Source: Staphylococcus croceilyticus
Lineage (GTDB): Bacteria > Bacillota > Bacilli > Staphylococcales > Staphylococcaceae
Assembly (NCBI RefSeq): GCF_002902575.1
Contig: NZ_PPRD01000014.1
Coordinates: 62,001-126,000 of the forward strand
Reading direction: 5' to 3'
Length of the DNA: 64,000 nt
Shown here: in pieces, positions 45,175 to 54,398 of the stretch
Layout: each line of letters begins with the position of its first letter
Position numbering within the stretch: position 1 is the stretch's first letter
Notes under the pieces: model-generated
The model's input: the letters and a program-made list of their open reading frames with translations, nothing else
Told to the model about the DNA's origin: nothing
The model's database searches: none
Translations under genes and position numbers: made by a program

Positions 45175-45900
45175 ATGAAAAAGACAGTTATCGCTTCGTC
45201 ATTAGCAGTAGCATTAGGAGTAACAGGTTATGCATTAACTACAGATCACAGTGCACACGCATCTGAACAAACTTCAAACTACGCACAATTAGCTAACTTA
45301 GCTCAAAATAACCCATCTCAATTAAACGCTCACCCAGTACAAGCTGGCGCTTATAACATTTCATTCGTTAAAGATGGTTTCAAATACAACTTCACTTCAA
45401 ACGGTTCAACTTGGTCTTGGAACTACACTTACACTGGTGGTGCTGACACAGCTGCAGCTACAACTACTCAAGCTGCTCCAGCTCAACAATCTCAAGCAAC
45501 TGATTACTCAGCATCTTACAACCAAGGTTCAAACCAATCAGTAAGCTCTAACCAACAAGCTAGCCATGCTCAAGTTAAAACTGTATCTGCTCCATCATAC
45601 AGCAACAACACAGCTTCATACTCTGCACCACAATCAGCTTCAACTGGTGGTTCAGTTAAATCTCAATTCTTAGCTAACGGTGGTACTGAAGCTGCTTGGA
45701 ACGCTATCGTAATGCCAGAATCAGGCGGTAACCCTAACGCTGTTAACCCATACGGTTACAGAGGTTTAGGTCAAACTATGGAATCATGGGGTACTGGTTC
45801 AGTAGCTCAACAAACTAAAGGTATGATTAACTACGCTAACAGCCGTTACGGTTCAATGGATAACGCAATTGCTTTCCGTGCTTCTCACGGTTGGTGGTAA
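45175..45900 (+). CDS. isaA: secreted lytic transglycosylase, IsaA/SceD family
   Basis: 241 residues. The signal peptide ends near HSAHAS (25-30). A conserved N-terminal module QAGAYNISFVKDGFKYNFTSNGSTWSW (56-82) precedes a Ser/Gln/Ala-rich linker (90-160) and a C-terminal transglycosylase domain. The candidate catalytic glutamate is Glu182 in IVMPESGGNPNAVNP. It cleaves peptidoglycan outside the cell during growth and division. The C-terminus (AFRASHGWW) differs from S. aureus IsaA, which ends WGF, so a SceD-like paralogue is possible. GGAGG precedes the ATG. Confidence 0.87.
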   Translation: MKKTVIASSLAVALGVTGYALTTDHSAHASEQTSNYAQLANLAQNNPSQLNAHPVQAGAYNISFVKDGFKYNFTSNGSTWSWNYTYTGGADTAAATTTQAAPAQQSQATDYSASYNQGSNQSVSSNQQASHAQVKTVSAPSYSNNTASYSAPQSASTGGSVKSQFLANGGTEAAWNAIVMPESGGNPNAVNPYGYRGLGQTMESWGTGSVAQQTKGMINYANSRYGSMDNAIAFRASHGWW

Positions 45901-45943
45901 GATTTACTAAGATAACTGGATAGCACATCGAGTTATCGAGAAG

Positions 45944-45973
45944 AGAGGTCGACACATGTCGGCCTCTTTTTTT
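45944..45973 (+). terminator. intrinsic terminator of isaA
   Basis: AGAGGTCGAC (45944-45953) pairs with GTCGGCCTCT (45958-45967), loop ACAT, then T6. Confidence 0.92.
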
Positions 45974-45991
45974 ATGCCCAAATATAGAATA

Positions 45992-46017
45992 GTTTAGCTT
46001 TTTTTAATATAGGGAAT
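45992..46017 (+). promoter_or_regulatory. SigB-like promoter of crtOPQMN
   Basis: GTTTAG (45992-45997), 14 nt, GGGAAT (46012-46017) follows the SigB pattern GTTTAA-N12-15-GGGTAT. It is about 50 nt before crtO. The crt operon is SigB-dependent in S. aureus. Confidence 0.65.
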
Positions 46018-46065
46018 AAATTAAAACTATGTATAAAGTGAAATAATGAGAAAGTGTTGGGCAAA

Positions 46066-46560
46066 ATGACATTTAAAAAGATATTAAAACTTGGAATTTT
46101 TCATAGTATGTATTGGTTTATGACTCAAATGATGTTAGCTACTTTAGGTACTAGGCTTCCTCATGCTTTCTTTATAAAGTATAGCCAACTTTTTAAGTCA
46201 TTTTCTTGGGAAAAGGAAGGCAAGATATGGAATGACTTATTTAAGACCAATAAATGGAAACATTACATACCTGAAGGTAGTCAGTTGAACCAAAAAATAT
46301 ATAATAAAAAACAATTAACATCATTTAATTTGAATGATTTACACACAATGATAATAGAAATGAGACGAGCAGAGTTTGTACATTGGCTATCAATGCTACC
46401 TGTGCTAGCGTTTCTAAAAGCACCGACATATCTTAAAATCATTAATATTTTTTATGTTATATTAGCGAATCTTCCTATTATAATAACCCAACGTTATAAT
46501 CGTCCAAGATTAGAAAAAGTGTACCAATTAAAATTGAAAAGAGGTGCCCATCGTGACTAA
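46066..46560 (+). CDS. crtO: glycosyl-4,4'-diaponeurosporenoate acyltransferase
   Basis: 164 residues from ATG 46066. It esterifies the glucose C6'' hydroxyl of the carotenoid glycoside with a fatty acid, the last step of staphyloxanthin synthesis. Landmarks shared with S. aureus CrtO: HSMYWF (13-18), [41 protein letters not shown] and [10 protein letters not shown] near the C-terminus; two or three membrane helices. Start choice is uncertain because no clear ribosome site exists; GTG 46054 is an alternative, but ATG fits family length. It is first in crtOPQMN, overlapping crtP by 8 nt. Confidence 0.9.
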   Translation: MTFKKILKLGIFHSMYWFMTQMMLATLGTRLPHAFFIKYSQLFKSFSWEKEGKIWNDLFKTNKWKHYIPEGSQLNQKIYNKKQLTSFNLNDLHTMIIEMRRAEFVHWLSMLPVLAFLKAPTYLKIINIFYVILANLPIIITQRYNRPRLEKVYQLKLKRGAHRD

Positions 46561-48052
46561 GAAAAAAATAATAGTTATTGGTGGCGGATTAGGTGGTATT
46601 TCAGCAGCAATTCGTTTAGCGCAAAGTGGCTTCGAAGTGAATCTTTACGAGAAGAATAATCATATTGGTGGAAAGGTAAATCGTCTAGAAGAAGAAGGCT
46701 TTGGTTTTGATTTAGGACCTTCTATCCTTACCATGCCTTATATCTTTGAAAATTTATTTAGATATAGTCATAAAAAAATGTCAGACTATGTCACTATTGA
46801 GTGTTTACCTTTACAGTGGCGAAGTTTCTTTACTAATGGCGAAGTGATTGATTTATATGAAGATTTAACAATAATGTCTCAAATGAATCAAAGTTTAAAT
46901 GAAGAAGACGTCCAACAGTTACATCAATTTTTACAATATGCCGAAAGAATACATCGCTTTACTGAAGAAGGATATTTTGCATTAGGCTTAGATACGGTAA
47001 GCGAAATTATTAAATATCAAGGGCCTTTCAATTCTTTAAAAGGTGTAGATTACTTTTCAACGATGCAAGAAGCCATTAATCGATATGTTGATAAACAGGA
47101 ATTGAGAGATATGCTGGGTTACTTTATTAAATATGTAGGATCGTCTTCTTATGACGCACCAGCAGTATTAACATTACTCATTCATATGCAATATGAACAA
47201 GGTTTATGGTACGTTAAAGGTGGCATTCATCATTTAGCACAAGCCTTAGAACAACTTGCTAGGGAAGAAGGCGTAATGATTCACACCGGAATAGATGTCC
47301 AAAGCATTAATACATATTTTAATCATGTAACAGGCGTGAGATTAGATGACGGCGACTATGTTGATGCAGATTACATTGTTTCTAATAGAGAAGTGATTCC
47401 AACTTATCGAGACTTGTTGCACTTTTCAAAGAAAAAGCTAGCGAAATTAGAGAAGACATTTGAACCTGCAAGTTCAGGATATGTCATGCATCTAGGCGTG
47501 GATAAACAGTACCCGCAATTAGCACATCATAATTTCTTATTCTCAAGCGATTCTAAACGCAATTATCATGAAGTCTTTCATGAAAAGGTCTTACCTCAAG
47601 ATCCTACAATTTATCTCGTGAATAGTAACAAAACAGATAAAACGCAAGCACCTGCAGGTTGTGAGAATTTAAAAGTATTACCGCATATTCCATATATTCA
47701 AGATACACCGTTTACCGAAGTACAATATAATAAATTTCGTGAACGCGTATTAGATAAATTAGAACGAATGGGCTTAACGGATTTAAGACAACATATAATA
47801 TATGAAGATATATGGACACCGCATGATATTGAGCGTTATTACGCTTCAAATAAGGGCGCTATTTATGGTGTGGTAGCTGATCGTAAGAAAAATAAGGGCT
47901 TTAAGTTCCCTAAACAAAGTCAGTATTTTGAGAATCTCTACTTTGTAGGTGGTTCTGTTAATCCTGGTGGCGGTATGCCAATGGTGACGCTAAGTGGGCA
48001 ACAAGTTGCTGATAAAATTAATGATAGAGAACACGCTGACTTGCAAGAATAG
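46553..48052 (+). CDS. crtP: 4,4'-diaponeurosporene oxidase (amine-oxidase-fold carotenoid oxygenase)
   Basis: 499 residues. It oxidises the terminal methyl of 4,4'-diaponeurosporene toward the aldehyde. FAD fold: [18 protein letters not shown] (6-23), [26 protein letters not shown], and the C-terminal [21 protein letters not shown] 46553 is preferred, 6 nt after GAGGTG; GTG 46544 lies inside that site. It is second in the operon and translationally overlaps crtO. Confidence 0.93.
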   Translation: MTKKKIIVIGGGLGGISAAIRLAQSGFEVNLYEKNNHIGGKVNRLEEEGFGFDLGPSILTMPYIFENLFRYSHKKMSDYVTIECLPLQWRSFFTNGEVIDLYEDLTIMSQMNQSLNEEDVQQLHQFLQYAERIHRFTEEGYFALGLDTVSEIIKYQGPFNSLKGVDYFSTMQEAINRYVDKQELRDMLGYFIKYVGSSSYDAPAVLTLLIHMQYEQGLWYVKGGIHHLAQALEQLAREEGVMIHTGIDVQSINTYFNHVTGVRLDDGDYVDADYIVSNREVIPTYRDLLHFSKKKLAKLEKTFEPASSGYVMHLGVDKQYPQLAHHNFLFSSDSKRNYHEVFHEKVLPQDPTIYLVNSNKTDKTQAPAGCENLKVLPHIPYIQDTPFTEVQYNKFRERVLDKLERMGLTDLRQHIIYEDIWTPHDIERYYASNKGAIYGVVADRKKNKGFKFPKQSQYFENLYFVGGSVNPGGGMPMVTLSGQQVADKINDREHADLQE

Positions 48053-48072
48053 ATGAAAGGAGAGAATCGCTA

Positions 48073-49203
48073 GTGAAAGTATTAGAATCGCTATTGCACG
48101 GCTTGATAGGGACGTCTATATTAAGTGGGTATTTGATGTACAATCGACGTCAATTGCTACATTTTCAAAAAGAAAATACTGCTAGCATCTCTCAATCTAT
48201 CAGTATCGTTATTCCTGCAAGAGATGAAGCTAAACGGTTACCACATTTACTTAAAAGTTTGAAGCGACAAACGATACAAGGAGAAATCATTGTAATGGAT
48301 GACGGCTCGCAAGATGACACGGTTCGAGTCGCGAAAGAATGGGGTGCGAACGTCTACGCTGTAACTGAGGATGAGAAGAACAAACGGTGGTATGGCAAAT
48401 CTTTCGCTTGTTATCAAGGAATGAACTACGCAACTTCAGATATCGTCATATTTATCGATGCAGATGTCGTATTATTAGATGACCAAGCTTTAGAGGCCAT
48501 CATACAAAGTTATGAGAAACAACGATATCGTGGATTATTAAGCATTCAACCGTATCATTACGTTAAAAAGCCATATGAACAGTTATCGGCTTTATTCAAT
48601 TTAATGACGGTAGTGGGAATGAATCAATTCTCAAGTGTGGCAAAGAAGGAACCACAATCGTTAGCATTCGGTCCTGTAACGGTGATGAATCAAGCCGATT
48701 ATACTTTAACACAAGGCCATTACAATGCACGTAATCATATTATTGAAGGATTCGCATTAGGTGAAGCTTTCAAACAACAACAGTTGCCAGTGACTTGTTA
48801 TGAAGGCCAAAACTATGTGGGATTTAGAATGTATGAAGAAGGACTAAGAAGCTTAATTGAAGGCTGGACCAAACATTTAGCAGTAGGCGCCTCTCAGACA
48901 CAGGGGCGTATTATGACTCTAATCATCATATGGATGATAGGAAATATGCTAATGCCATTTGTCTTAATGCTTAGCTTTTTATCAAAATCTATTTCTTTTA
49001 AGCGTATTAGTTTATCCTGTGGCTTAGCTACGCTACAATTTATTCAATTACATAAACGTATTGGCTCGTTTTCAACATGGTCTTTAATGTTAAGTCCAAT
49101 ACTATTTTTAGCATTTATTTTCATTTTTATGAATTCTTATCGTCATATTCATTTTAAAAAAACGGTACAATGGAAAGGACGTACTTTTAATATTAATCAT
49201 TAA
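48073..49203 (+). CDS. crtQ: 4,4'-diaponeurosporenoate glycosyltransferase
   Basis: 376 residues. It transfers glucose to 4,4'-diaponeurosporenoic acid. The GT2 domain includes SIVIPARDEAKRLPHLLKSL (about 43-62), VMDDGSQDDTV and FIDADVVLLDD; a membrane helix lies at the N-terminus and two or three after 275, placing it on the inner membrane face. The start is GTG, with AAGGAGAG upstream. It is third in the operon. Confidence 0.92.
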   Translation: MKVLESLLHGLIGTSILSGYLMYNRRQLLHFQKENTASISQSISIVIPARDEAKRLPHLLKSLKRQTIQGEIIVMDDGSQDDTVRVAKEWGANVYAVTEDEKNKRWYGKSFACYQGMNYATSDIVIFIDADVVLLDDQALEAIIQSYEKQRYRGLLSIQPYHYVKKPYEQLSALFNLMTVVGMNQFSSVAKKEPQSLAFGPVTVMNQADYTLTQGHYNARNHIIEGFALGEAFKQQQLPVTCYEGQNYVGFRMYEEGLRSLIEGWTKHLAVGASQTQGRIMTLIIIWMIGNMLMPFVLMLSFLSKSISFKRISLSCGLATLQFIQLHKRIGSFSTWSLMLSPILFLAFIFIFMNSYRHIHFKKTVQWKGRTFNINH

Positions 49204-49224
49204 CGCATAAACAGGGGGCTCTCC

Positions 49225-50088
49225 ATGAGAACTATAGAGGAAAGTTATCAATATTGTCATCAAATTATGAAGGATTATTCAAAGAGTTTTTCATATGCTT
49301 TTGATATGTTACCAGAACAACAACGCCAAGCGGTGTGGGCAATTTATGCCGTGTGTCGAATTGTTGATGATAGTATCGATATACATCAAGATGTTGAGTA
49401 TTTACATAAAATCCGCCGTGATGTTCAGTTAATTGAAGCTCACGCTAGTATACCTAAGGCATTTGAAAGTGATGAACAAATCATGTTGGCTTTTGCTGAT
49501 ACGAGTAAACATTTTCAAATGAATTATCAGGCCCTCTATGACTTGATTGACACTGTAGAAGCGGATCAACACTTTGAAATGTTTGAAACCGATCAAGGTC
49601 TACTAGACTATTGTTACGGGGTAGCAGGTACGGTGGGCGTATTGCTTATTCCAATCTTATCTACGCCACCAACAAAAGAGGCTTATGATAATGGTAAACA
49701 ATTAGGTGAAGCATTACAGCTTACAAATATTTTACGTGATGTAGGGGAAGACTATCGTAATGGTCGTATTTACTTTAGTATTGAACGCCTAAATGAATTT
49801 GATGTTTCTATTGAAAAAGAAATTGATCGTGATAAACCATCAGAGAATTATCAACGTATTTGGGAATTTTACGCCAAGTTAGCTGATGATAACTATGATG
49901 CTGTACTTAACAATTTAGATGTGTACAATAAAGAATCACGTATGATTATTGAATTAGCTGCTGAAGTGTATCGAGGCATTTTAAATGAAGTGAGAAAAGC
50001 AGATTATACGCTTGATAAACGCGTCTATGTGTCAACTTGGAAGAAGAATAAGATTTACCGTAGTTTAAAGAAAAAATATAAAGCTTAG
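49225..50088 (+). CDS. crtM: 4,4'-diapophytoene (dehydrosqualene) synthase
   Basis: 287 residues. It joins two farnesyl diphosphates head-to-head into 4,4'-diapophytoene, the committing step. Both Mg-binding aspartate motifs are intact: DDSID at 48-52 and DVGED at 172-176 in LTNILRDVGEDYRNGRIYF. GGGGGC precedes the ATG. It is fourth in the operon, 11 nt before crtN. Confidence 0.95.
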   Translation: MRTIEESYQYCHQIMKDYSKSFSYAFDMLPEQQRQAVWAIYAVCRIVDDSIDIHQDVEYLHKIRRDVQLIEAHASIPKAFESDEQIMLAFADTSKHFQMNYQALYDLIDTVEADQHFEMFETDQGLLDYCYGVAGTVGVLLIPILSTPPTKEAYDNGKQLGEALQLTNILRDVGEDYRNGRIYFSIERLNEFDVSIEKEIDRDKPSENYQRIWEFYAKLADDNYDAVLNNLDVYNKESRMIIELAAEVYRGILNEVRKADYTLDKRVYVSTWKKNKIYRSLKKKYKA

Positions 50089-50099
50089 GTGGTAATGGT

Positions 50100-51605
50100 A
50101 TGAAAATAGCCGTAGTAGGCGCAGGGGTGACAGGTTTAGCAGCAGCGGCAAGGTTGGCTGCGCATGGTCATCAAGTTACCCTATTTGAGAAAAACGAACA
50201 AGTTGGCGGACGCATGAGTCAGTTCAAAAAAGATGGCTTCACCTTCGATATGGGGCCCACCATCGTTATGGTGCCTGATGTATATAAAGCAGTATTTGAA
50301 GAAAGTGGTAAGAACTACGAAGATTATATAGACATGCGACAGTTAACGCACATCTTTGATATATACTTCTCAGATAAAGATAAAGTGAGTGTCTCTACTG
50401 ATTTGCCACAACTGAGTCAGGCGTTAGAAGCGATTGAGCCGGGTTCTACGCAAGACTTTATGTCGTTCCTAACGGATGTGTATAAACGTTATGAAGTTGC
50501 GCGTAAGTATTTCTTAGAGCGTACTTTCCGCAAACCGAGTGAGTTCTACAATCCGCTGTCATTATATCGTGGCTTGAAATTACGTACGATTAGTAAGGCA
50601 GATCAGCTCATTGATAATTACGTGTCTAATGAGAAAATACGTAAACTTTTAGCTTTTCAAACGCTATACATAGGTATCGATCCGAAACAAGGCCCTTCTA
50701 TTTATTCGATTATTCCAATGATAGAAATGGTGCATGGTGTGTATTACATTAAGGGCGGTATGTACAGCTTAGCACAAGGTTTATTGAAGTTAGGCCAAGA
50801 TCTCGGCGTAGAAGTGCGCTTGAATTCAGATGTTCAAGAAATTATCATCGACCCTAAATTTAAACGCGCAGACGGTTTACGCGTGAATGACGAAATTCAT
50901 CGTTTCGACAAAGTACTTTGTACAGCTGATTTCCCATATGCAGCGCAACATCTGATGCCATCGCATTCACCTCTTAAGAAATATTCTTCTGAAAAGGTTG
51001 AAAACATGGACTACTCATGTTCTGCATTTCTAGTGTATGCTGGCATAAATCGCGATTTACGAGATAAAGTACATGTACACAATGTTGTCTTTGCCGAAGA
51101 CTTTAGAGGTAATATTGATGATATATTTAGCGGTAAAATGCCTGATGACCCGTCATTATATCTGTATTTCCCAGCTGTAGAAGATGATTCATTAGCACCA
51201 GAAGGACAAACAGGAATGTATGTCTTGATGCCTGTTCCTGAATTAAAAACAGGAAATATTAATTGGCACGACCCAGCGACAATTGAACGTGCGAAAGAAG
51301 TCGTTTACAACAAGATTCAAACGATTGAAGCATTGAAAGATATACGTGAGGACGTGGTGTCAGAAACCATCTTCACGCCGTTAGATTTCGAAAGTCGTTA
51401 CAATGCTAAATTTGGTACAGCATTTGGGTTAATGCCGACATTGGCACAAAGTAATTATTATCGTCCACCTAATGTGTCTAGAGATTATAAAGATTTATAC
51501 TTTGCTGGAGCGAGTACACATCCAGGCGCCGGCGTGCCGATTGTCCTTACAAGCGCAAAGATTACAGCTGAAGCGATGTTAGACGATATTGCACGTGGCA
51601 AGTAA
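50100..51605 (+). CDS. crtN: 4,4'-diapophytoene desaturase
   Basis: 501 residues. It introduces three double bonds into diapophytoene to give yellow 4,4'-diaponeurosporene. FAD fold: VVGAGVTGLAAAARLAAHGH (5-24), EKNEQVGGRMSQFKKDGFTFDMGPT; C-terminal phytoene desaturase signature GASTHPGAGVPIVLTSAK. AGGTGG precedes the ATG. It is last of crtOPQMN, so the strain should make an orange/yellow C30 carotenoid if an aldehyde dehydrogenase elsewhere completes the acid step. Confidence 0.95.
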   Translation: MKIAVVGAGVTGLAAAARLAAHGHQVTLFEKNEQVGGRMSQFKKDGFTFDMGPTIVMVPDVYKAVFEESGKNYEDYIDMRQLTHIFDIYFSDKDKVSVSTDLPQLSQALEAIEPGSTQDFMSFLTDVYKRYEVARKYFLERTFRKPSEFYNPLSLYRGLKLRTISKADQLIDNYVSNEKIRKLLAFQTLYIGIDPKQGPSIYSIIPMIEMVHGVYYIKGGMYSLAQGLLKLGQDLGVEVRLNSDVQEIIIDPKFKRADGLRVNDEIHRFDKVLCTADFPYAAQHLMPSHSPLKKYSSEKVENMDYSCSAFLVYAGINRDLRDKVHVHNVVFAEDFRGNIDDIFSGKMPDDPSLYLYFPAVEDDSLAPEGQTGMYVLMPVPELKTGNINWHDPATIERAKEVVYNKIQTIEALKDIREDVVSETIFTPLDFESRYNAKFGTAFGLMPTLAQSNYYRPPNVSRDYKDLYFAGASTHPGAGVPIVLTSAKITAEAMLDDIARGK

Positions 51606-51621
51606 TTTTTAAATACAAACA

Positions 51622-51636
51622 ATATTTCAGAAAATT
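51622..51636. promoter_or_regulatory. CodY-like box before the aminotransferase-ddh promoter
   Basis: ATATTTCAGAAAATT has two mismatches to AATTTTCWGAAAATT and lies 7 nt upstream of the -35 at 51644. Confidence 0.4.
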
Positions 51637-51643
51637 ATCAATA

Positions 51644-51800
51644 TTGACAATACTTATCGAACTGATAGAATAAAATTAATTCGATAGAACTTATTTAGAG
51701 AAGGAGTGGGAACGAAAGCGGTCCCTCTGAAGATAAGTGTCATATATGATTTTTTTCGGCTATATGTCACTTTTAATTAAAAATGGCATATAGCTTTTTT
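51644..51800 (+). promoter_or_regulatory. promoter and attenuator-type leader RNA of the aminotransferase-ddh operon
   Basis: Promoter -35 TTGACA (51644-51649), 16 nt, -10 TAGAAT (51666-51671). The leader forms a domain closed by ACTTATTT (51689-51696) and AGATAAGT (51731-51738) around GGGAACGAAAGCGGTCCC (51708-51725). Then AGTGTCATATA (51736-51746) can pair with TATATGTCACT (51761-51771); the competing GCTATATG (51759-51766) and CATATAGC (51787-51794) form a terminator with T6. The two pairings exclude each other, as in riboswitches. I cannot match the aptamer-like domain to a known class. Confidence 0.65.
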
Positions 51801-51831
51801 ATTTTTTTAATTTAAAGGAGGATGGACACAA

Positions 51832-52992
51832 ATGGTAATATCAAAACGATTAGCAGCGATACCGGAAAGTTACTTCGGTAAAACAATGGGGCGTAAAGTT
51901 GAACATGGACCTCTTCCACTTATTAATATGGCAGTGGGTATTCCAGACGGAGAAACACCTAAAGGTATTGTTGACCACTTCGCAGAGGCTATACGTATAC
52001 CGGAGAACCAGAAATACGGCGCCTTCCACGGTAAAGAATCTTTCAAAGAAGCCATCGTCAATTTTTATCAACGTCAATATGATGTCACGTTAGATAAAGA
52101 TGAAGAAGTCTGCATTCTGTATGGTACAAAGAATGGGTTAGTCGCATTACCAACTTGTATCGTCAATCCTGGAGAAAATGTCTTATTACCTAACCCGGGT
52201 TATACAGATTATTTAGCAGGGGTCATGCTTGCAGATGCCAATCCAGTACCACTCAATTTAGATCCTCCAGATTACTTACCAGATTGGGACAAAGTAGACC
52301 CAGCAACATTAGACAATACTGCCCTCATTTATTTAACGTATCCAAACAACCCAACAGGCTCTACGGCGACGAAAGAAGTATTTGATGAAGCCATTCAGAA
52401 ATTTACAGGCACACGCACTAAGATTGTTCACGACTTTGCCTACAGTGCTTTTGGATTTGACGCTAAGAACCCGAGTATTCTTGCTTCTGAACATGGCAAA
52501 GACGTTGCAATCGAAATCTTTTCATTATCGAAAGGATATAATATGTCAGGCTTCCGTGTAGGATTTGCAGTGGGTAATAAAGATATGATTCAAGCCCTTA
52601 AAAAATATCAAACGCATACTAATGCGGGGATGTTTGGTGCCTTACAAGATGCCGCAACCTATGCATTAAATCATTATGATGACTTTTTAGACCAACAGAA
52701 TGAAACATTTAAACGTCGTCGCGATGCCTTCGAACAACGTTTAAGTGAAGCGAAGTTACCATTTGTGCATTCTAAAGGTGGTATCTATTCATGGCTTCAA
52801 ACACCGCCTGGCTATGACAGTGAAACGTTCGAACACTATTTATTACAAGAACAATCAATTTTAGTAGCACCAGGTATTCCTTTTGGGGAGAATGGACGCC
52901 ACTACGTCCGTATATCCTTAGCACTTAATGATGAACAATTAGCCGAAGCGGCAGAACGACTAGCCTCTTTATCACATTTATATCAAGACTAA
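51832..52992 (+). CDS. PLP-dependent aminotransferase class I/II
   Basis: 386 residues, fold-type I. The PLP lysine is in FSLSKGYNMSGFRVGF (about residue 234), YLTYPNNPTGSTA (163-175) holds the Asn that binds PLP, and the C-terminal VRISLAL contains the substrate-binding arginine. It transfers amino groups between amino and keto acids; specificity is unknown. AAAGGAGGATGG precedes the ATG. It is in an operon with ddh (28-nt gap), which could reduce the 2-keto acid it makes, and behind a regulated leader. Confidence 0.87.
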   Translation: MVISKRLAAIPESYFGKTMGRKVEHGPLPLINMAVGIPDGETPKGIVDHFAEAIRIPENQKYGAFHGKESFKEAIVNFYQRQYDVTLDKDEEVCILYGTKNGLVALPTCIVNPGENVLLPNPGYTDYLAGVMLADANPVPLNLDPPDYLPDWDKVDPATLDNTALIYLTYPNNPTGSTATKEVFDEAIQKFTGTRTKIVHDFAYSAFGFDAKNPSILASEHGKDVAIEIFSLSKGYNMSGFRVGFAVGNKDMIQALKKYQTHTNAGMFGALQDAATYALNHYDDFLDQQNETFKRRRDAFEQRLSEAKLPFVHSKGGIYSWLQTPPGYDSETFEHYLLQEQSILVAPGIPFGENGRHYVRISLALNDEQLAEAAERLASLSHLYQD

Positions 52993-53020
52993 CAACTAAG
53001 AAGAAAAGAGATGAGACAGC

Positions 53021-54019
53021 ATGACTAAAATTAAAATAATGAGTGTTCGAGACGAAGATATTCCATTTATCGAAGAATGGGCAACAGAAAATAAAGTCGA
53101 AGTAGAATTAAATAAAGCATTTTTAACGGAAGAGAACGTGGATAGCGTTCAAGGCTTTGATGGATTGTCTTTATCACAACAGCATCCTTTATCAGAAGAA
53201 GTATTTGCGAAGTTACAACAATACGGTATCAAACAAATTGCACAACGTAGCGCAGGGTTTGATATGTATGATTTAAATTTAGCTTCAAAATACAATATTA
53301 TTGTGTCTAATGTTCCGTCGTATTCACCAAGTTCAATTGCTGAATTTGCGGTAACACAAGCGATTAATATTGTTAGAAATCAAAATGATATTCAACGTAA
53401 AGTACGTGCGCATGATTTTAGATGGGAACCTTCTATCTTATCTCGTTCAATTAGTGAATTAACTGTGGCGGTTATTGGTACGGGTCGCATTGGCTCGATT
53501 ACTGCAAAGATATTCGCAAAAGGCTATAACAGTCGTGTTGTAGCGTATGATCCTTTTCCAAATGAACAGGTTGCACAATACGTAGAATATAAAAACACGT
53601 TAGAAGACGCACTGAAAGAAGCTGATATCGTTACGGTGCATATACCTGCGACGAAATACAATCATCATTTATTCGATGCATCCCGCTTCGCACAGTTCAA
53701 AGAGGGTGCTGTCTTTGTTAATGCAGCAAGAGGTTCCATCGTAGACACTAAAGCATTGCTCAGCGCTATTGATGAAGGTCATATTAAAGGTGCGGCACTG
53801 GATACCTACGAATATGAAAGAGGTTTATTCCCTGGCGATTATCGCGACAAAGCTTACGGTGATGCGCTATTAGATGAGTTGATTGCGCGAGAAGACATTC
53901 TTCTAACACCGCACATTGCCTTTTATACTGATGCAGCGGTGAAAAATTTAATCGTAGACGCATTAGACGCTACCATAGATGTATTAAAAACAGGCACTAC
54001 TAAATTAAGAGTAAACTAA
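53021..54019 (+). CDS. ddh: D-lactate dehydrogenase / D-2-hydroxyacid dehydrogenase
   Basis: 332 residues. NAD fold GTGRIG (153-158). The catalytic residues of the D-hydroxyacid family are present: Arg237 in NAARGSIVD, Glu264/266 in ALDTYEYE and His298 in LLTPHIAFYTD. It interconverts pyruvate and D-lactate, or reduces 2-keto acids. The N-terminal MTKIKIMSVRDEDIPFIEEW matches staphylococcal Ddh. It follows the aminotransferase gene. Confidence 0.92.
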   Translation: MTKIKIMSVRDEDIPFIEEWATENKVEVELNKAFLTEENVDSVQGFDGLSLSQQHPLSEEVFAKLQQYGIKQIAQRSAGFDMYDLNLASKYNIIVSNVPSYSPSSIAEFAVTQAINIVRNQNDIQRKVRAHDFRWEPSILSRSISELTVAVIGTGRIGSITAKIFAKGYNSRVVAYDPFPNEQVAQYVEYKNTLEDALKEADIVTVHIPATKYNHHLFDASRFAQFKEGAVFVNAARGSIVDTKALLSAIDEGHIKGAALDTYEYERGLFPGDYRDKAYGDALLDELIAREDILLTPHIAFYTDAAVKNLIVDALDATIDVLKTGTTKLRVN

Positions 54020-54027
54020 TAAAAAAT

Positions 54028-54062
54028 TCCTAGAGAGTAGCACCATAGCCTTCTCTCTAGGA
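54028..54062 (-). terminator. terminator of copA-copZ (hairpin between convergent genes)
   Basis: TCCTAGAGAG (54028-54037) pairs with CTCTCTAGGA (54053-54062). On the minus strand it is followed by ATTTTTT. It also lies just after ddh on the plus strand, where no T run follows. Confidence 0.82.
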
Positions 54063-54092
54063 GTCCTATACATCACTCATTAGAATTATGAA

Positions 54093-54299
54093 TTATTTTA
54101 CATCATAACCTTGATCTTCGATGGCATCTTTCAATTCTTTCATTGAAACTTTATTGTCATCGTAATCTACTCTAACTTCATTTTTATCTAAATCTACTTC
54201 AGCGCTTCTCACGCCATTAATTTTAGCTAATGCTGATTCAATAGCATTTCTGCAATGGTCACAACTCATACCATCTACTTTAATTACATCATTAATCAT
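54093..54299 (-). CDS. copZ: copper chaperone CopZ
   Basis: 68 residues, one heavy-metal-associated domain. It binds Cu(I) through GMSCDHC (Cys13, Cys16) and hands it to CopA. The fold is complete to the C-terminal GYDVK. GGAGGTGACG precedes the ATG. It is 99 nt downstream of copA on the same strand and shares its CsoR-controlled promoter. Confidence 0.95.
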   Translation of the reverse strand: MINDVIKVDGMSCDHCRNAIESALAKINGVRSAEVDLDKNEVRVDYDDNKVSMKELKDAIEDQGYDVK

Positions 54300-54398
54300 T
54301 TTACGTCACCTCCAAAAGCTTATTACATATATACCCATATTTTACTCCTTTTCAAAAGATGAAACAAAATAAAATAGAATTATATTAATGAAATACAT

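Noticed and set aside
51650..51740. Nine-base pairing ATACTTATC (51650-51658) with GATAAGTGT as P1 of the leader
   Set aside because: The 5' arm lies within the -35/-10 spacer of the likely promoter, so it would not be transcribed; the internal ACTTATTT arm at 51689 is used instead.
51680..51800. T-box interpretation of the aminotransferase-ddh leader
   Set aside because: The T-box sequence AGGGTGGNACCGCG and Stem I features are missing, and the leader is too short.
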